DNA of 64,000 bases, taken from assembly GCA_020849765.1 (NCBI GenBank), contig JADLAY010000003.1, positions 210,074 to 274,073 on the forward strand, given 5' to 3'. Of this stretch, positions 14,255-23,027 are shown piece by piece (positions within the stretch are counted from its first letter, which is position 1; each line of letters begins with the position of its first letter). Position numbers and translations under genes: made by a program. The notes beneath the pieces were generated by a model. It did no database searches. It was not told the origin of the DNA and saw only the letters and a program-made list of their open reading frames with translations. Origin of the DNA: Anaerolineae bacterium (lineage in GTDB: Bacteria > Chloroflexota > Anaerolineae > Aggregatilineales > Phototrophicaceae).

Positions 14255-16932
14255 TTGGCGGGCGAGGGCAGCGACCGACCGACCTGAAGCTGCACATCGG
14301 CCAGTGCCTCGAAGCTGGCCGAGCGCACCGCCGGGTGGCCATCCAGCAGCGTTTGATACAACATCTTGAGCGAATCGAGCACGCCGAGCTGGCCGAGCGT
14401 CGCGGCTGCGAGCGCCCGGATCTGCGGCTCGTTATCACGGAGCGCGAGCACCAGCAGTTGCATCGCCTGCTCGCCCGGCTCCATCGTCTCGCCACGGCGT
14501 ACGGCCCACTCATTCAGCCATTCGATCTGTTCCGGCAGCGGATACGGGTTGACTGCGCGTTCCGTCTGGCCGATTTGCGTTTCCAGGAAGGCCGTCTCTG
14601 CCGCCGAGCGCACGTACCATTCCTGGTCGCGGATGAACGCGCGATAGATCTCCCGGCGTGCCCAGTTGGTGCGAATGCGGCGGATGCCCATGACTGAGGC
14701 GCGCCGCATCATCATGTCGTCGCTGCGCACCGCTTCGTAGAGGATCGGATGCCCCTCGTCGGGCAGCGCGGCGAACGCCTCGGCGATCGCTTTGCGCACG
14801 GGCTCCGAGTCGGTCGTGAACGCATGGAGCATAGCGTCGAGCGCTTCGTCGGTCGCGATGATGCCGAGCGCCATGGCCGAGGCAAGCTGCACATCCGCCT
14901 CGCTGTCCTGCAGCAGCGCCTGCAGATCCGCAATCGCTTCCGGGCTGCCGATAGCGCCCAGGCCGAGGCAGGCCAGCCCTCGAATCAACGGGTCGGCGCT
15001 GCGGGCGGACTTGCGCAGGATGAAGACTACGCTCAGGTCGCGAGCCGTCACCAGCGCTGCCGCGGCACGCTTGCGCACCAGCGGGTACTGATTGGGCGCG
15101 ATGAACAACTGGCTCAGTTGGCGCAGCGCCTGACCACGCCACGGCGCCGTCTCCGGCGCGTATTTGAGCCAGTCCGCCAGTTCACTCAGCGACGAGTGCA
15201 GAATGTCGGCAGGCGCGCCCAGCCGCGATTTGACCAGCGCATCGATCGGCGTGTGCAGCGCGAGATAGGCGACGGCGCTGCGCCATGCCGGTTTGAGCGA
15301 CCATTCCTCGACCTGTTCGGAGGACAGCTCACGCAGTTCGAGGCTGGCGAGGTACGCTGCCAGTTGATCGTGACGGAAACGATAGCGCTCGTGCCCAACC
15401 GGTACGATCAACCCGGCGCGCTTGAAGGCAGCCAACCACTTGGCCTGGATGTTGCTGCTCTTCTGCGCTTTCGGTGCGGCCTGGGCAGCTTTGTCACCGT
15501 CGGGCGCCAGTTCTTCGCGCAGGACTTCCTCCGGCGGGACATCCGCCGTCGGCGCATCGCCACCGATCGCGAGCGCTTCCATCCGCGCCCGTATGACGTA
15601 GCCCTCCTCGAGCTGGAGCGCGGCCATAGCCGCTAACACCGGCATCGGATCGCCATTGAGCGGCATTTTGCGCGTCAGGTGGTGGCTGATGTAGGTCGTG
15701 AACCAACTTTCGATGGTGCTCGAGGTCTCCGGCTCGGCATAGGCCGCCCAGATCTTGAGCGTCGTCTCCAGCGGGGTCAACGCCCGTGCGCCTGTGCGCG
15801 CCGCCGCCACCTCTTCCTCGCCGATCTTACGCCCACCCATCAGGCGCCTGCCGACCAGCCGCGGATAGGCCTTCGACCACAAATCGGCGGCCCGGTTGAT
15901 GTCGAGATCCTGCCACGGGCGTACGAACACCGGCGCAAGCCCCGTGCGCAGCAGCGCACCATAGCCCTGCGCGGGGCCGGTCACGATGATGAAGTTCTGC
16001 CCATACTGCTCCTGGAAGGCGGACAGCCAGCCCAGAGCTTTCGGCTGGAGATCTTCCGGCAGTTCGTCGTAGCCGTCGAGCAAGACCAGCGTTTGACCCT
16101 GCTCCAGGCGCTCATAAATGCCGCCAGGGATCGTCTTGGCCGTGATGTTGCCCACGCTCGCCTGGAGCGCGCGCACGAGCGGCTCTGCCGGGTCCAAATC
16201 GCCACGCACATGATCGAAGTCGAAGTAGGCGAAATGGGTATAGAGCGGCATCAGGCGGTTGAAGACGGGGACGGATTGTTTGGCTTCTTCGTCCGCCGAT
16301 TCGAAGGTGATGCCGCGTTCGCGGGCGAGTTTCTCGCGCGCCTCGGCCTCGATGCGCATGCGCTCCTGCGCCACCTTCAGGCGCTCTTTCTCGGAGAGCT
16401 TGGCTTCTTCCTCTTCGATGATATGTTGGACGGTATCGGTCGGCGCGCTGAAGTGGACGCGGTTGAGGCTGAACAGCGCAATCGTCTGCAGCGCGGTCGT
16501 GCGCCCGCTGCCGGGCAGCCCCAACAGCGCCAGTGCCCGCGCGCCATCGCCCAACTCCGCAATCGACAGGGTCGGGATGTTGTATGGCCCATGCAGATAA
16601 GGCAGATCATGAATGCGTGGCACGACCTGGAAGACGTCGTAGAGCACGTCTTCATCGGGCGGCTCGGCAGGTTCCGGCGCCATCAGAAAGCGCGGTTCGA
16701 CCAGCACGTCGCTCAGCTTGAGGAAGTGACCTGCCAGATGCGTGCTCTCGCAGCGCGCGACCAGATCGTTGACGTAGCGCGAGTCGGCGGCCAGGGTGGC
16801 GTTCGTGCGGGCTGTATCCGCCCGGTCGCGCGCCGAATTGACCACCGAGCTGACGACGTGACGGTAGCGATAGACGGCGTAGGCACTTGCCCATCCGCTC
16901 AAAACACCGATCACATAAGTCTGTACGTCCAT
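14251..16932 (-). CDS. Membrane-anchored NACHT-type NTPase with C-terminal HEAT repeats
   Basis: The protein has 893 residues. An N-terminal hydrophobic segment (residues 5-21) probably anchors it, with the bulk in the cytoplasm. The P-loop is GLPGSGRTT (138-146), where the Walker A Lys is Arg. A charged coiled coil spans about 172-205. Walker B is LVLLDGYDELPED (282-294), the NACHT-specific D-G-x-D-E form. Residues about 610-890 are helical HEAT-like repeats (ADPLIRGLACLGLGAIGSPE is one unit). NACHT proteins act as signalling switches; bacterial ones include antiphage NLR-like proteins, but many are uncharacterised. It stands alone between convergent and divergent neighbours. Defence, stress signalling and scaffolding are all open. 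Confidence 0.85.
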   Translation of the reverse strand: MDVQTYVIGVLSGWASAYAVYRYRHVVSSVVNSARDRADTARTNATLAADSRYVNDLVARCESTHLAGHFLKLSDVLVEPRFLMAPEPAEPPDEDVLYDVFQVVPRIHDLPYLHGPYNIPTLSIAELGDGARALALLGLPGSGRTTALQTIALFSLNRVHFSAPTDTVQHIIEEEEAKLSEKERLKVAQERMRIEAEAREKLARERGITFESADEEAKQSVPVFNRLMPLYTHFAYFDFDHVRGDLDPAEPLVRALQASVGNITAKTIPGGIYERLEQGQTLVLLDGYDELPEDLQPKALGWLSAFQEQYGQNFIIVTGPAQGYGALLRTGLAPVFVRPWQDLDINRAADLWSKAYPRLVGRRLMGGRKIGEEEVAAARTGARALTPLETTLKIWAAYAEPETSSTIESWFTTYISHHLTRKMPLNGDPMPVLAAMAALQLEEGYVIRARMEALAIGGDAPTADVPPEEVLREELAPDGDKAAQAAPKAQKSSNIQAKWLAAFKRAGLIVPVGHERYRFRHDQLAAYLASLELRELSSEQVEEWSLKPAWRSAVAYLALHTPIDALVKSRLGAPADILHSSLSELADWLKYAPETAPWRGQALRQLSQLFIAPNQYPLVRKRAAAALVTARDLSVVFILRKSARSADPLIRGLACLGLGAIGSPEAIADLQALLQDSEADVQLASAMALGIIATDEALDAMLHAFTTDSEPVRKAIAEAFAALPDEGHPILYEAVRSDDMMMRRASVMGIRRIRTNWARREIYRAFIRDQEWYVRSAAETAFLETQIGQTERAVNPYPLPEQIEWLNEWAVRRGETMEPGEQAMQLLVLALRDNEPQIRALAAATLGQLGVLDSLKMLYQTLLDGHPAVRSASFEALADVQLQVGRSLPSPAN

Positions 16933-17071
16933 AGAACGCTCCGAAATGCGCTGCGGATGATGTCGCTCTTATCATAAATGGGACACGCCCGCCAAAGTGA
17001 TTTAGAAATGTTAGTACGCCTCACACCGCCTCGGCCACAAAGCATGCGTAAAGACACCAGAGGCGCCAGTG

Positions 17072-17117
17072 CATGTACAATACATGGAGAATAACTATGA
17101 CCCGGCCTCAAGAGTGA
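17072..17117 (+). promoter_or_regulatory. Palindrome and six-codon leader ORF ahead of the membrane-protein array
   Basis: CATGTAcaaTACATG (17072-17086) is a 6-bp inverted repeat that contains a -10-like TACAAT. It is followed by GGAGA and an ATG at 17097 that opens a six-codon frame (MTRPQE) ending at TGA 17115-17117. That frame is in phase with the next gene, whose own start at 17127 has a weaker AAGG site. It may be a leader peptide, or an upstream start lost by mutation. Confidence 0.4.
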
Positions 17118-17126
17118 AGGCAAGCC

Positions 17127-18782
17127 ATGTCCCGCTCGATTAGCGAAGCCACACCTCTCGATAACAAAGCGCCGCGCGCACACATCGGCACGGGCGTCCA
17201 CATCGCACCGGCGGAATGGCGTTGGCTGATCCTGTTCATCTGCATTCTGGTGCTGGTGGCCTACCTGCCCGTCATCTGGCTTGCCATTCGCGGCACCGGC
17301 GACTATCAGTTCATGGGCGCCTTCTTGAATCCACAGGATGGTGCAACCTACCTGAGCAAGATGGAACTTGGGCGCAACGGCGCGTGGCTGGTGCAGTTTC
17401 AGCATACGCCGGAGGCGCACAACGGCGCGCTGATCCAGGTGCTTTATCCGTTCCTGGGACATCTGGGCCGGATGACCGGCATCCCCAACATCGTGATGCT
17501 CCACGTGGCACGGCTGGGTGCGACGCTCTTCATGTACGTGGCGCTTTACCAGCTAGGCGCCACGATCTGGACGCGGGTGCGCGCACGGCGGCTGTTCTTC
17601 GCCATCGCCGTGCTCGGCGCAGGCTTCGGCTGGCTGCTCTCCGCGCCGCTGGGCGTCACGACCTTTCCAGACCTGACGATCCCGGAGATCTTCCCGTTCT
17701 ACAGTTCGCTGATGAACGTTCACTTCCCGCTGACGTTCGCTTTGCTCGCGCTGCTGGTCGGCTATCTGATCCTTGCCTCGCGCCCCGGCGCCGAGAACAG
17801 CGCGGAAGTCAGCCGCCTGATGCCGTTCGCCAGCATCGCCTCGCTCGGCCTGGCCCTGCTCTATCCACAGGCGCTCGTGCCACTGGGTGGCGCACTGACG
17901 CTGTTCGTGCTCGCGGCCTGGATTCAGACCCGGCGCTTTCCGTCGCGCCTGTTCCGCTGGCTGCTCGCGGTCGGCCTGCCTGCCCTACCGCTGATCGTCT
18001 ACTACGCGCTGATCGTCGATTACAACCCGGCGATGGCGATCTGGAACGAGCAGAACGTGACCTCCGCCCCGTCGCCATTGATCCTGCTGCTGGGCCTGGG
18101 TCTGCCCTTATTGATCGCGATTCCGGGCATCTTCCGCGCGCTGCGCCGCTTCGAACTCGATGGCGACCGGCTGTTCTTGCTCTGGCTGCTGATGATGCTC
18201 GTCGCCATCTATCTGCCGCTCAACATTCAGCGACGCTTCAGCGTCGGCATGATGATCCCGATTGCCTACTTCGCGACGCGCGCCATCGAAGACGTCTGGC
18301 TGAATTACATCAGTCGTCGTCGGCGCCCGCTCGTCTACACGGTGATTTTCACACTGATGCCGATCAGCCTGCTGTTTGTGCTTGCGGCGTCGATGCTGCC
18401 GTTCGTCTCGTCGACTATGCCGGGCTCCGGCGTGATGCTCGAACGCGATTACGGACAGGCTTTCGACTGGCTGCGCTCGCGCACGGATGCCGACGAGGTC
18501 GTGCTCGCGGCGCCGGTCGTCAGCATGTGGGTTCCGGCCTACGCGGGTTCGCGCGTGGTCTATGGGCACGACTACGAAACATTGGACGCCCCCGCAAAAA
18601 AAGACGCAGTGCTGGCATGGTATGCTGCTGAAGAGACGGCTGACTGCGCCGCCCTGATTGAAGAATACGACATCCGCTTCGTGCTGTTCGGCCCGCAAGA
18701 GCGCGCCCTGGGCCCAGCCACCTGTATTGAGGCACTTGAGCCAGTTGCCACCTTCAACAGCGTGACGATTTATGCGCCTTAA
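17127..18782 (+). CDS. Polytopic membrane protein, GT-C-like
   Basis: The protein has 551 residues and about 11-12 predicted membrane segments, beginning at residue 31 (RWLILFICILVLVAYLPVIW). The first outer loop contains NPQDGATYLSKMELGR. Its Asp occupies the place of the acidic catalytic residue of lipid-sugar-dependent (GT-C) glycosyltransferases. The C-terminal soluble part has FDWLRSRTDADEVVLAAP and VVYGHDYETLDAPAKK, which I associate with uncharacterised Chloroflexota membrane proteins. It is first of seven such genes and overlaps the next by 11 bp. Envelope glycan transfer or protein glycosylation is the likely role; the substrate is unknown. Confidence 0.75.
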   Translation: MSRSISEATPLDNKAPRAHIGTGVHIAPAEWRWLILFICILVLVAYLPVIWLAIRGTGDYQFMGAFLNPQDGATYLSKMELGRNGAWLVQFQHTPEAHNGALIQVLYPFLGHLGRMTGIPNIVMLHVARLGATLFMYVALYQLGATIWTRVRARRLFFAIAVLGAGFGWLLSAPLGVTTFPDLTIPEIFPFYSSLMNVHFPLTFALLALLVGYLILASRPGAENSAEVSRLMPFASIASLGLALLYPQALVPLGGALTLFVLAAWIQTRRFPSRLFRWLLAVGLPALPLIVYYALIVDYNPAMAIWNEQNVTSAPSPLILLLGLGLPLLIAIPGIFRALRRFELDGDRLFLLWLLMMLVAIYLPLNIQRRFSVGMMIPIAYFATRAIEDVWLNYISRRRRPLVYTVIFTLMPISLLFVLAASMLPFVSSTMPGSGVMLERDYGQAFDWLRSRTDADEVVLAAPVVSMWVPAYAGSRVVYGHDYETLDAPAKKDAVLAWYAAEETADCAALIEEYDIRFVLFGPQERALGPATCIEALEPVATFNSVTIYAP

Positions 18783-20727
18783 GCTGCTGGTGGCCGGACT
18801 GTTGGGAGTCTTCCTGCTCGTGTGCGGACTCCAACCAGACGGTCTCCCATTCGCGCCAGGCGCGGCATTTTCCGATTCTGCGGTCGCCCATTACCCCGCC
18901 GCGGTTAATCTCCAGCGCAGCGTACGCGTGGATGGCCAGGCGCCGCTGTGGTGGGAACTGAATATGGCCGGGCAGCCGTTCGCCGCCAATCCGCTCAACA
19001 AAACGGCCTACCCTTTGCAGTGGCTGGCGCTGTTTCTGCCGCCGACCTGGCACCTGAACGTCATGATCGTCCTGCACATCGCCATCGCCGCGCTCGGCAT
19101 GGCGCGCTGGGCCGGGTCGCTCGGCTTTCACCGGCGCTCGGTCTTGATCAGCGCACTGGCTTACGCGCTCACCCCCCGGATCGCCGCGCACACCGGCGCT
19201 GGACATCTCGACCTGCTCTATGCGCTGGCCTGGTTTCCGTGGTTGATGTGGGCGATCCGCGACTGGTTCAAGACGCCCTTCTCCGTGCAGAAGCTGTTCG
19301 GCCTCAGCCTGATCGCGGCCCTGATCCTGCTGGCGGACGTGCGCCTGAGTCTGTTCGCCTATGCCATCGGCGTCATCTATGCTATCTTCGAGGCCGCGCG
19401 CGATCATCGCTGGGCCGTGGCGCTCAAGGGCCTGCCTGCCGTCCCGCTATGGGGGCTGCTGGTCGCACCGTTGATCGTGCCGCTGCTGTTGTGGCAGCCC
19501 TATTTGAGCCGCACCGACCTGAGCGCCGAAGAAGCAGGAGTCTTCTCGCTCGAACCCGCCCAACTCACCGGATTAGTGCTGCCCCAGGCACATGGCAACG
19601 TCGAGACGCTGACCTACGTCGGCATCTCGGTCGCGATGCTGGTAGCCGTGGCGCTGGTCGCGCAGCCGGGAAAACACATCGAGTGGATTATCATGTGCGG
19701 GCTGGCGCTGCTTTATGCCCTCGGCAGCAACAGCTTCTTCTGGCGAACGCTGGTCGACGCCCTCCCGTTCTTGCGCTGGTTTCGCGTCCCGGCACGCGCC
19801 TGGCTGATCATCGCCCTGGCCGCACCGCTGCTGGCGGGTTACGGTGCTAACTGGCTGCACACGATGGCGGAGCAGCCGCGGGCAGAACCGCGCCCGGTAC
19901 AGCGTGTCCGCTTGCTGGCGCTCGTCGGTCTCGTGGTTATGGTCATCTGTGGCGCCGTCACCCTGATCAGCCTGCCGGAACTGAGCGCGAGCGGCTTGCA
20001 CTTGCTCGTCGTCGGCGGCGCGACCAGCGTTATCATCTTGCTGGCGCTGAGTGGCAGGCTGCGCGGCGGTTCATTCGCCACGGCGATCATGTTGGTAATC
20101 GCCGTCGACTTAATCCTGGCCGGGCGCTCGTGGCTGGAATGGCGCGGCCCGGACGATTGGCGGACACCCTACGCGCAACTGGCGGAAACCCTGCGCGCAG
20201 ATGGCGCCGACCGCGTCTATTCACCGGCCTATAGCTTGCCACAACAGGTCGCCGCCGATTATGATCTCCACCTGTTCGGCGGCGTTGACCCGTTCCAGCT
20301 TGAAGGCGTCGTCCGGGCCATCGGGGATGCCAGCGGGGTCGAGGCGCAGAGCTACAACGTCGTCCAGCCGCCCCTGATCGGCGCCGAGGGAGACGATCTG
20401 CGCGAGGCGAACCGCGACGCGGTGCCCGATACGCCGCTGCTGGGGCGCTGGCAGGTCAGCCACGTGGTCGCGCCCTACCCAATCGATCTACCCCGGTTGG
20501 AACTGGTCGATCAGGTGGATGGGGTCTATGTCTATCGCAACCTGGACTATGCACTGGAGATCGATCCCGAAATGATCCCACGGTGGGTGAGTGACCAGCA
20601 GGGCCTGCCTGATGTTGCGACCGTCCAGGACATCAACCGGACGACCGGGCTGGTCATGGCAACTGGTGGCCTGGCCTTCGCCGCCTGCATCTTGATTTAT
20701 GGGCTGTTGACGTTCAGAGCAAAATGA
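18772..20727 (+). CDS. Large polytopic membrane protein, YfhO-like
   Basis: This 651-residue protein starts with a membrane segment (MRLKLLVAGLLGVFLLVCG) and has about 12 more. The first outer loop contains FSDSAVAHYPAAVNLQRS and APLWWELNMAGQPFAANP, the pattern seen in YfhO and related GT-C-like proteins, which add glycosyl groups to teichoic-acid-type polymers in Firmicutes. A soluble segment near residues 460-610 is extracytoplasmic in prediction and ends with a last membrane helix. It overlaps the upstream gene by 11 bp and the downstream one by an ATGA. Acceptor and sugar are unknown. Confidence 0.75.
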   Translation: MRLKLLVAGLLGVFLLVCGLQPDGLPFAPGAAFSDSAVAHYPAAVNLQRSVRVDGQAPLWWELNMAGQPFAANPLNKTAYPLQWLALFLPPTWHLNVMIVLHIAIAALGMARWAGSLGFHRRSVLISALAYALTPRIAAHTGAGHLDLLYALAWFPWLMWAIRDWFKTPFSVQKLFGLSLIAALILLADVRLSLFAYAIGVIYAIFEAARDHRWAVALKGLPAVPLWGLLVAPLIVPLLLWQPYLSRTDLSAEEAGVFSLEPAQLTGLVLPQAHGNVETLTYVGISVAMLVAVALVAQPGKHIEWIIMCGLALLYALGSNSFFWRTLVDALPFLRWFRVPARAWLIIALAAPLLAGYGANWLHTMAEQPRAEPRPVQRVRLLALVGLVVMVICGAVTLISLPELSASGLHLLVVGGATSVIILLALSGRLRGGSFATAIMLVIAVDLILAGRSWLEWRGPDDWRTPYAQLAETLRADGADRVYSPAYSLPQQVAADYDLHLFGGVDPFQLEGVVRAIGDASGVEAQSYNVVQPPLIGAEGDDLREANRDAVPDTPLLGRWQVSHVVAPYPIDLPRLELVDQVDGVYVYRNLDYALEIDPEMIPRWVSDQQGLPDVATVQDINRTTGLVMATGGLAFAACILIYGLLTFRAK

Positions 20728-22979
20728 GCAAGACACAAGAACTCGCACCGCGCATCCCATTGGCGATCCTCGCCATCACCCTGCTCATCACGTTCTTCCG
20801 GCTGCTGTTGGGCGAAGTCTTCGTCTGGGGACTGCCGACGCTTCAATTCTATCCCTGGCGGCTGTACGCGCTCGATCTGCTCGGCAGTGGGCAGCTCCCG
20901 CTCTGGAATCCCTACAATGGCGCGGGCGCACCGCTGTTCGCTAACTACCAGACGGCGCTGCTCTACCCGCTCAACTGGCCGAGCTTCGTGCTGCCTGTCG
21001 CCTGGTCGATGAGCGTCATCGCCGTGCTGCACCTGTTCATCGCCGGGTGGGGCATGTGGACCTTCACCGGCAGATTAGGTTACGGCACGCTGGGACGCGG
21101 GCTCAGCGCGCTCGGCTTCGGCATGACGAGCTACCTGATCGCGCGCATGGGCACCTTCCCGATCATCAGCGCGGCGGCCTGGCTGCCCTGGCTGATGTGG
21201 GCGGCGCACGGCGTCATCCGCGAGCGACGGCGCATTGACGCGGCGTGGCTGGCGACCTTCACCGCTTTGCTGCTGCTGGCAGGTCACGCCCAAACCGCCT
21301 GGTACAGCCTGCTGCTGACCGGTATTTATGCCCTATGGCTGCTCCTGAGGACGCGCCCGCTGCGGTGGCAGAGCCTGCTCGTGCTGGCTGCCGTGCTTTT
21401 GCTCGGTGCGGGCATCGCAGGCGTCCAACTCGCGGCAACCGGCGAACTGCTACAGCAATCCCAGCGCGCGACCGGCGTCGATTACGACCTGGCGATGAAC
21501 TTCAGCTATTCCCCGCTTAAGATCTTTAACTTCATCGCGCCCAACCTGATCGGTAATCCCGGCAACGGCTCCTACCTGGGCAACGATGTCTTCTTCGAGG
21601 ATGCAGTCTACATCGGCCTGATCCCGCTCGTGAGCGCGATTGCTGCCGTCATCGGCTGGATTCGCGGGCAGCGCGTGAAGACCTATCCCGCGGCGTTTGC
21701 AGCCGTCCCCTTCTGGCTGGTGATCGTCATCTTCGCCTTCATCCTGGCACTGGGACGCAACACGCCGATCTTCCCCTTCCTCTACGACCATGTGCCGACG
21801 TTCGGAATGTTTCAAGCGCCGGTGCGCTGGCACCTGTGGACGGTCTTCGGCCTGTGTCTGCTGGCGGGCGCGGGCGTCGAGGCCTGGGGTCGGTCACGCT
21901 CGGCCAAGCGCTGGGCGGGACGACTGACCGCCGCCAGCGTGGCCGCCCTGCTGGCCGGAGTCCTGGCGCCAATTGCCTTCGAAGCCGGGCACAGCGGCCA
22001 GCTCGTCACGCTGCTGCGCGGGCTGTTCCCGCTCGGCTTGATCGGCACGGCAGCCGGGCTGCTCTCGACGGTACAGCCCGAACGCAGCAAGGCGCGTTAC
22101 GCCCGCTGGTCGCTGGCGGTGTTGTTCCTCGTCGCTGCCGATCTGGGTTGGGCGACCGTCGGTTTGAATCCGACGCTGCCCGCCAGCTACAGCATGGCAC
22201 CCAGGTCAGAGGCCACAGAGGCGCGCGCCTACTGGCCTGATGACGCAGAAGAGCACGTCAAGTTCGATGTTCTGTTCCAGCCGGGCAATTACGGCGCTGC
22301 GGTGGGCCAGTGGGATACCGTCAAAGCGAGCGATCTGCCTGATCTGAACATCCTCGACCGGCTGCCGCTGCTCAACAACTTCGATCCGCTGCGCGTTGGC
22401 CATTACGAGACGCTCACGCGCGCCATCGAAGCTGCCGCCGTAGACGATGAGCGCTTGTTCGTCGCGGCAAACGTTGACAGCGTCTACACCGCGGACGGCG
22501 CACGCCAGTCGCTCGACATCGACACGGCGCGTGCCTGGCTCGTCAGCGACTGTTTGCTGAACGACGAGGCAAATCTGGCGGATTGGAATCCGCGCACGAC
22601 CGTGCTCCTGGAAGCTGAGCAGGCCTGCGTCGAATCGAGCGAGGAGTCGTCACCCGCGGGCACGGTTCTCGCCCTGGAAGATCGGGCCAACGAGGTCGTC
22701 GTCTCGGTCGAGGTCGAGCGGCCGGGCTGGCTGGTGCTGGCGGATACGTTCTATCCCGGCTGGAAAGCCGACGTTAACGGGGCACCTGCGACCATCGAAC
22801 GGGCCAACATCGCCTTCCGTGCTGTCGCCGTGACACCCGGCGCGCGCACCGTACGTTTTGTCTACCAGCCGGACTGGCTGACGCCCGCGGCGTTCATCAG
22901 TCTGGTTTCGCTGCTGGGGCTGCTCGTGCTGTTCAGAAGCAGCGGCAGGACGCCAGTGAAACAACCAAGTGATCTTTAG
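20724..22979 (+). CDS. YfhO family membrane protein
   Basis: This 751-residue protein matches the YfhO family best of the seven. After the first membrane helix comes FYPWRLYALDLLGSGQLPLW and NPYNGAGAPLFANYQTALLYP, the characteristic loop. About 12-13 membrane segments follow. Near the C-terminus EVERPGWLVLADTFYPGW and NIAFRAVAVTPGARTVRF match the beta-rich extracellular module often found in YfhO proteins, followed by a final helix. It is translationally coupled to the gene before. The predicted role is glycosylation of a cell-surface polymer using a lipid-linked sugar. Confidence 0.82.
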   Translation: MSKTQELAPRIPLAILAITLLITFFRLLLGEVFVWGLPTLQFYPWRLYALDLLGSGQLPLWNPYNGAGAPLFANYQTALLYPLNWPSFVLPVAWSMSVIAVLHLFIAGWGMWTFTGRLGYGTLGRGLSALGFGMTSYLIARMGTFPIISAAAWLPWLMWAAHGVIRERRRIDAAWLATFTALLLLAGHAQTAWYSLLLTGIYALWLLLRTRPLRWQSLLVLAAVLLLGAGIAGVQLAATGELLQQSQRATGVDYDLAMNFSYSPLKIFNFIAPNLIGNPGNGSYLGNDVFFEDAVYIGLIPLVSAIAAVIGWIRGQRVKTYPAAFAAVPFWLVIVIFAFILALGRNTPIFPFLYDHVPTFGMFQAPVRWHLWTVFGLCLLAGAGVEAWGRSRSAKRWAGRLTAASVAALLAGVLAPIAFEAGHSGQLVTLLRGLFPLGLIGTAAGLLSTVQPERSKARYARWSLAVLFLVAADLGWATVGLNPTLPASYSMAPRSEATEARAYWPDDAEEHVKFDVLFQPGNYGAAVGQWDTVKASDLPDLNILDRLPLLNNFDPLRVGHYETLTRAIEAAAVDDERLFVAANVDSVYTADGARQSLDIDTARAWLVSDCLLNDEANLADWNPRTTVLLEAEQACVESSEESSPAGTVLALEDRANEVVVSVEVERPGWLVLADTFYPGWKADVNGAPATIERANIAFRAVAVTPGARTVRFVYQPDWLTPAAFISLVSLLGLLVLFRSSGRTPVKQPSDL

Positions 22980-23027
22980 GGGCTATGGCCGATAGTCCCA
23001 TTATCCGCCCAGAAAGGATAGGAACGG

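Noticed and set aside
15679..16977. Plus-strand frame of 432 codons opposite the NACHT gene
   Set aside because: Low-complexity Arg/Asp/Glu composition and no ribosome binding site; antisense shadow.
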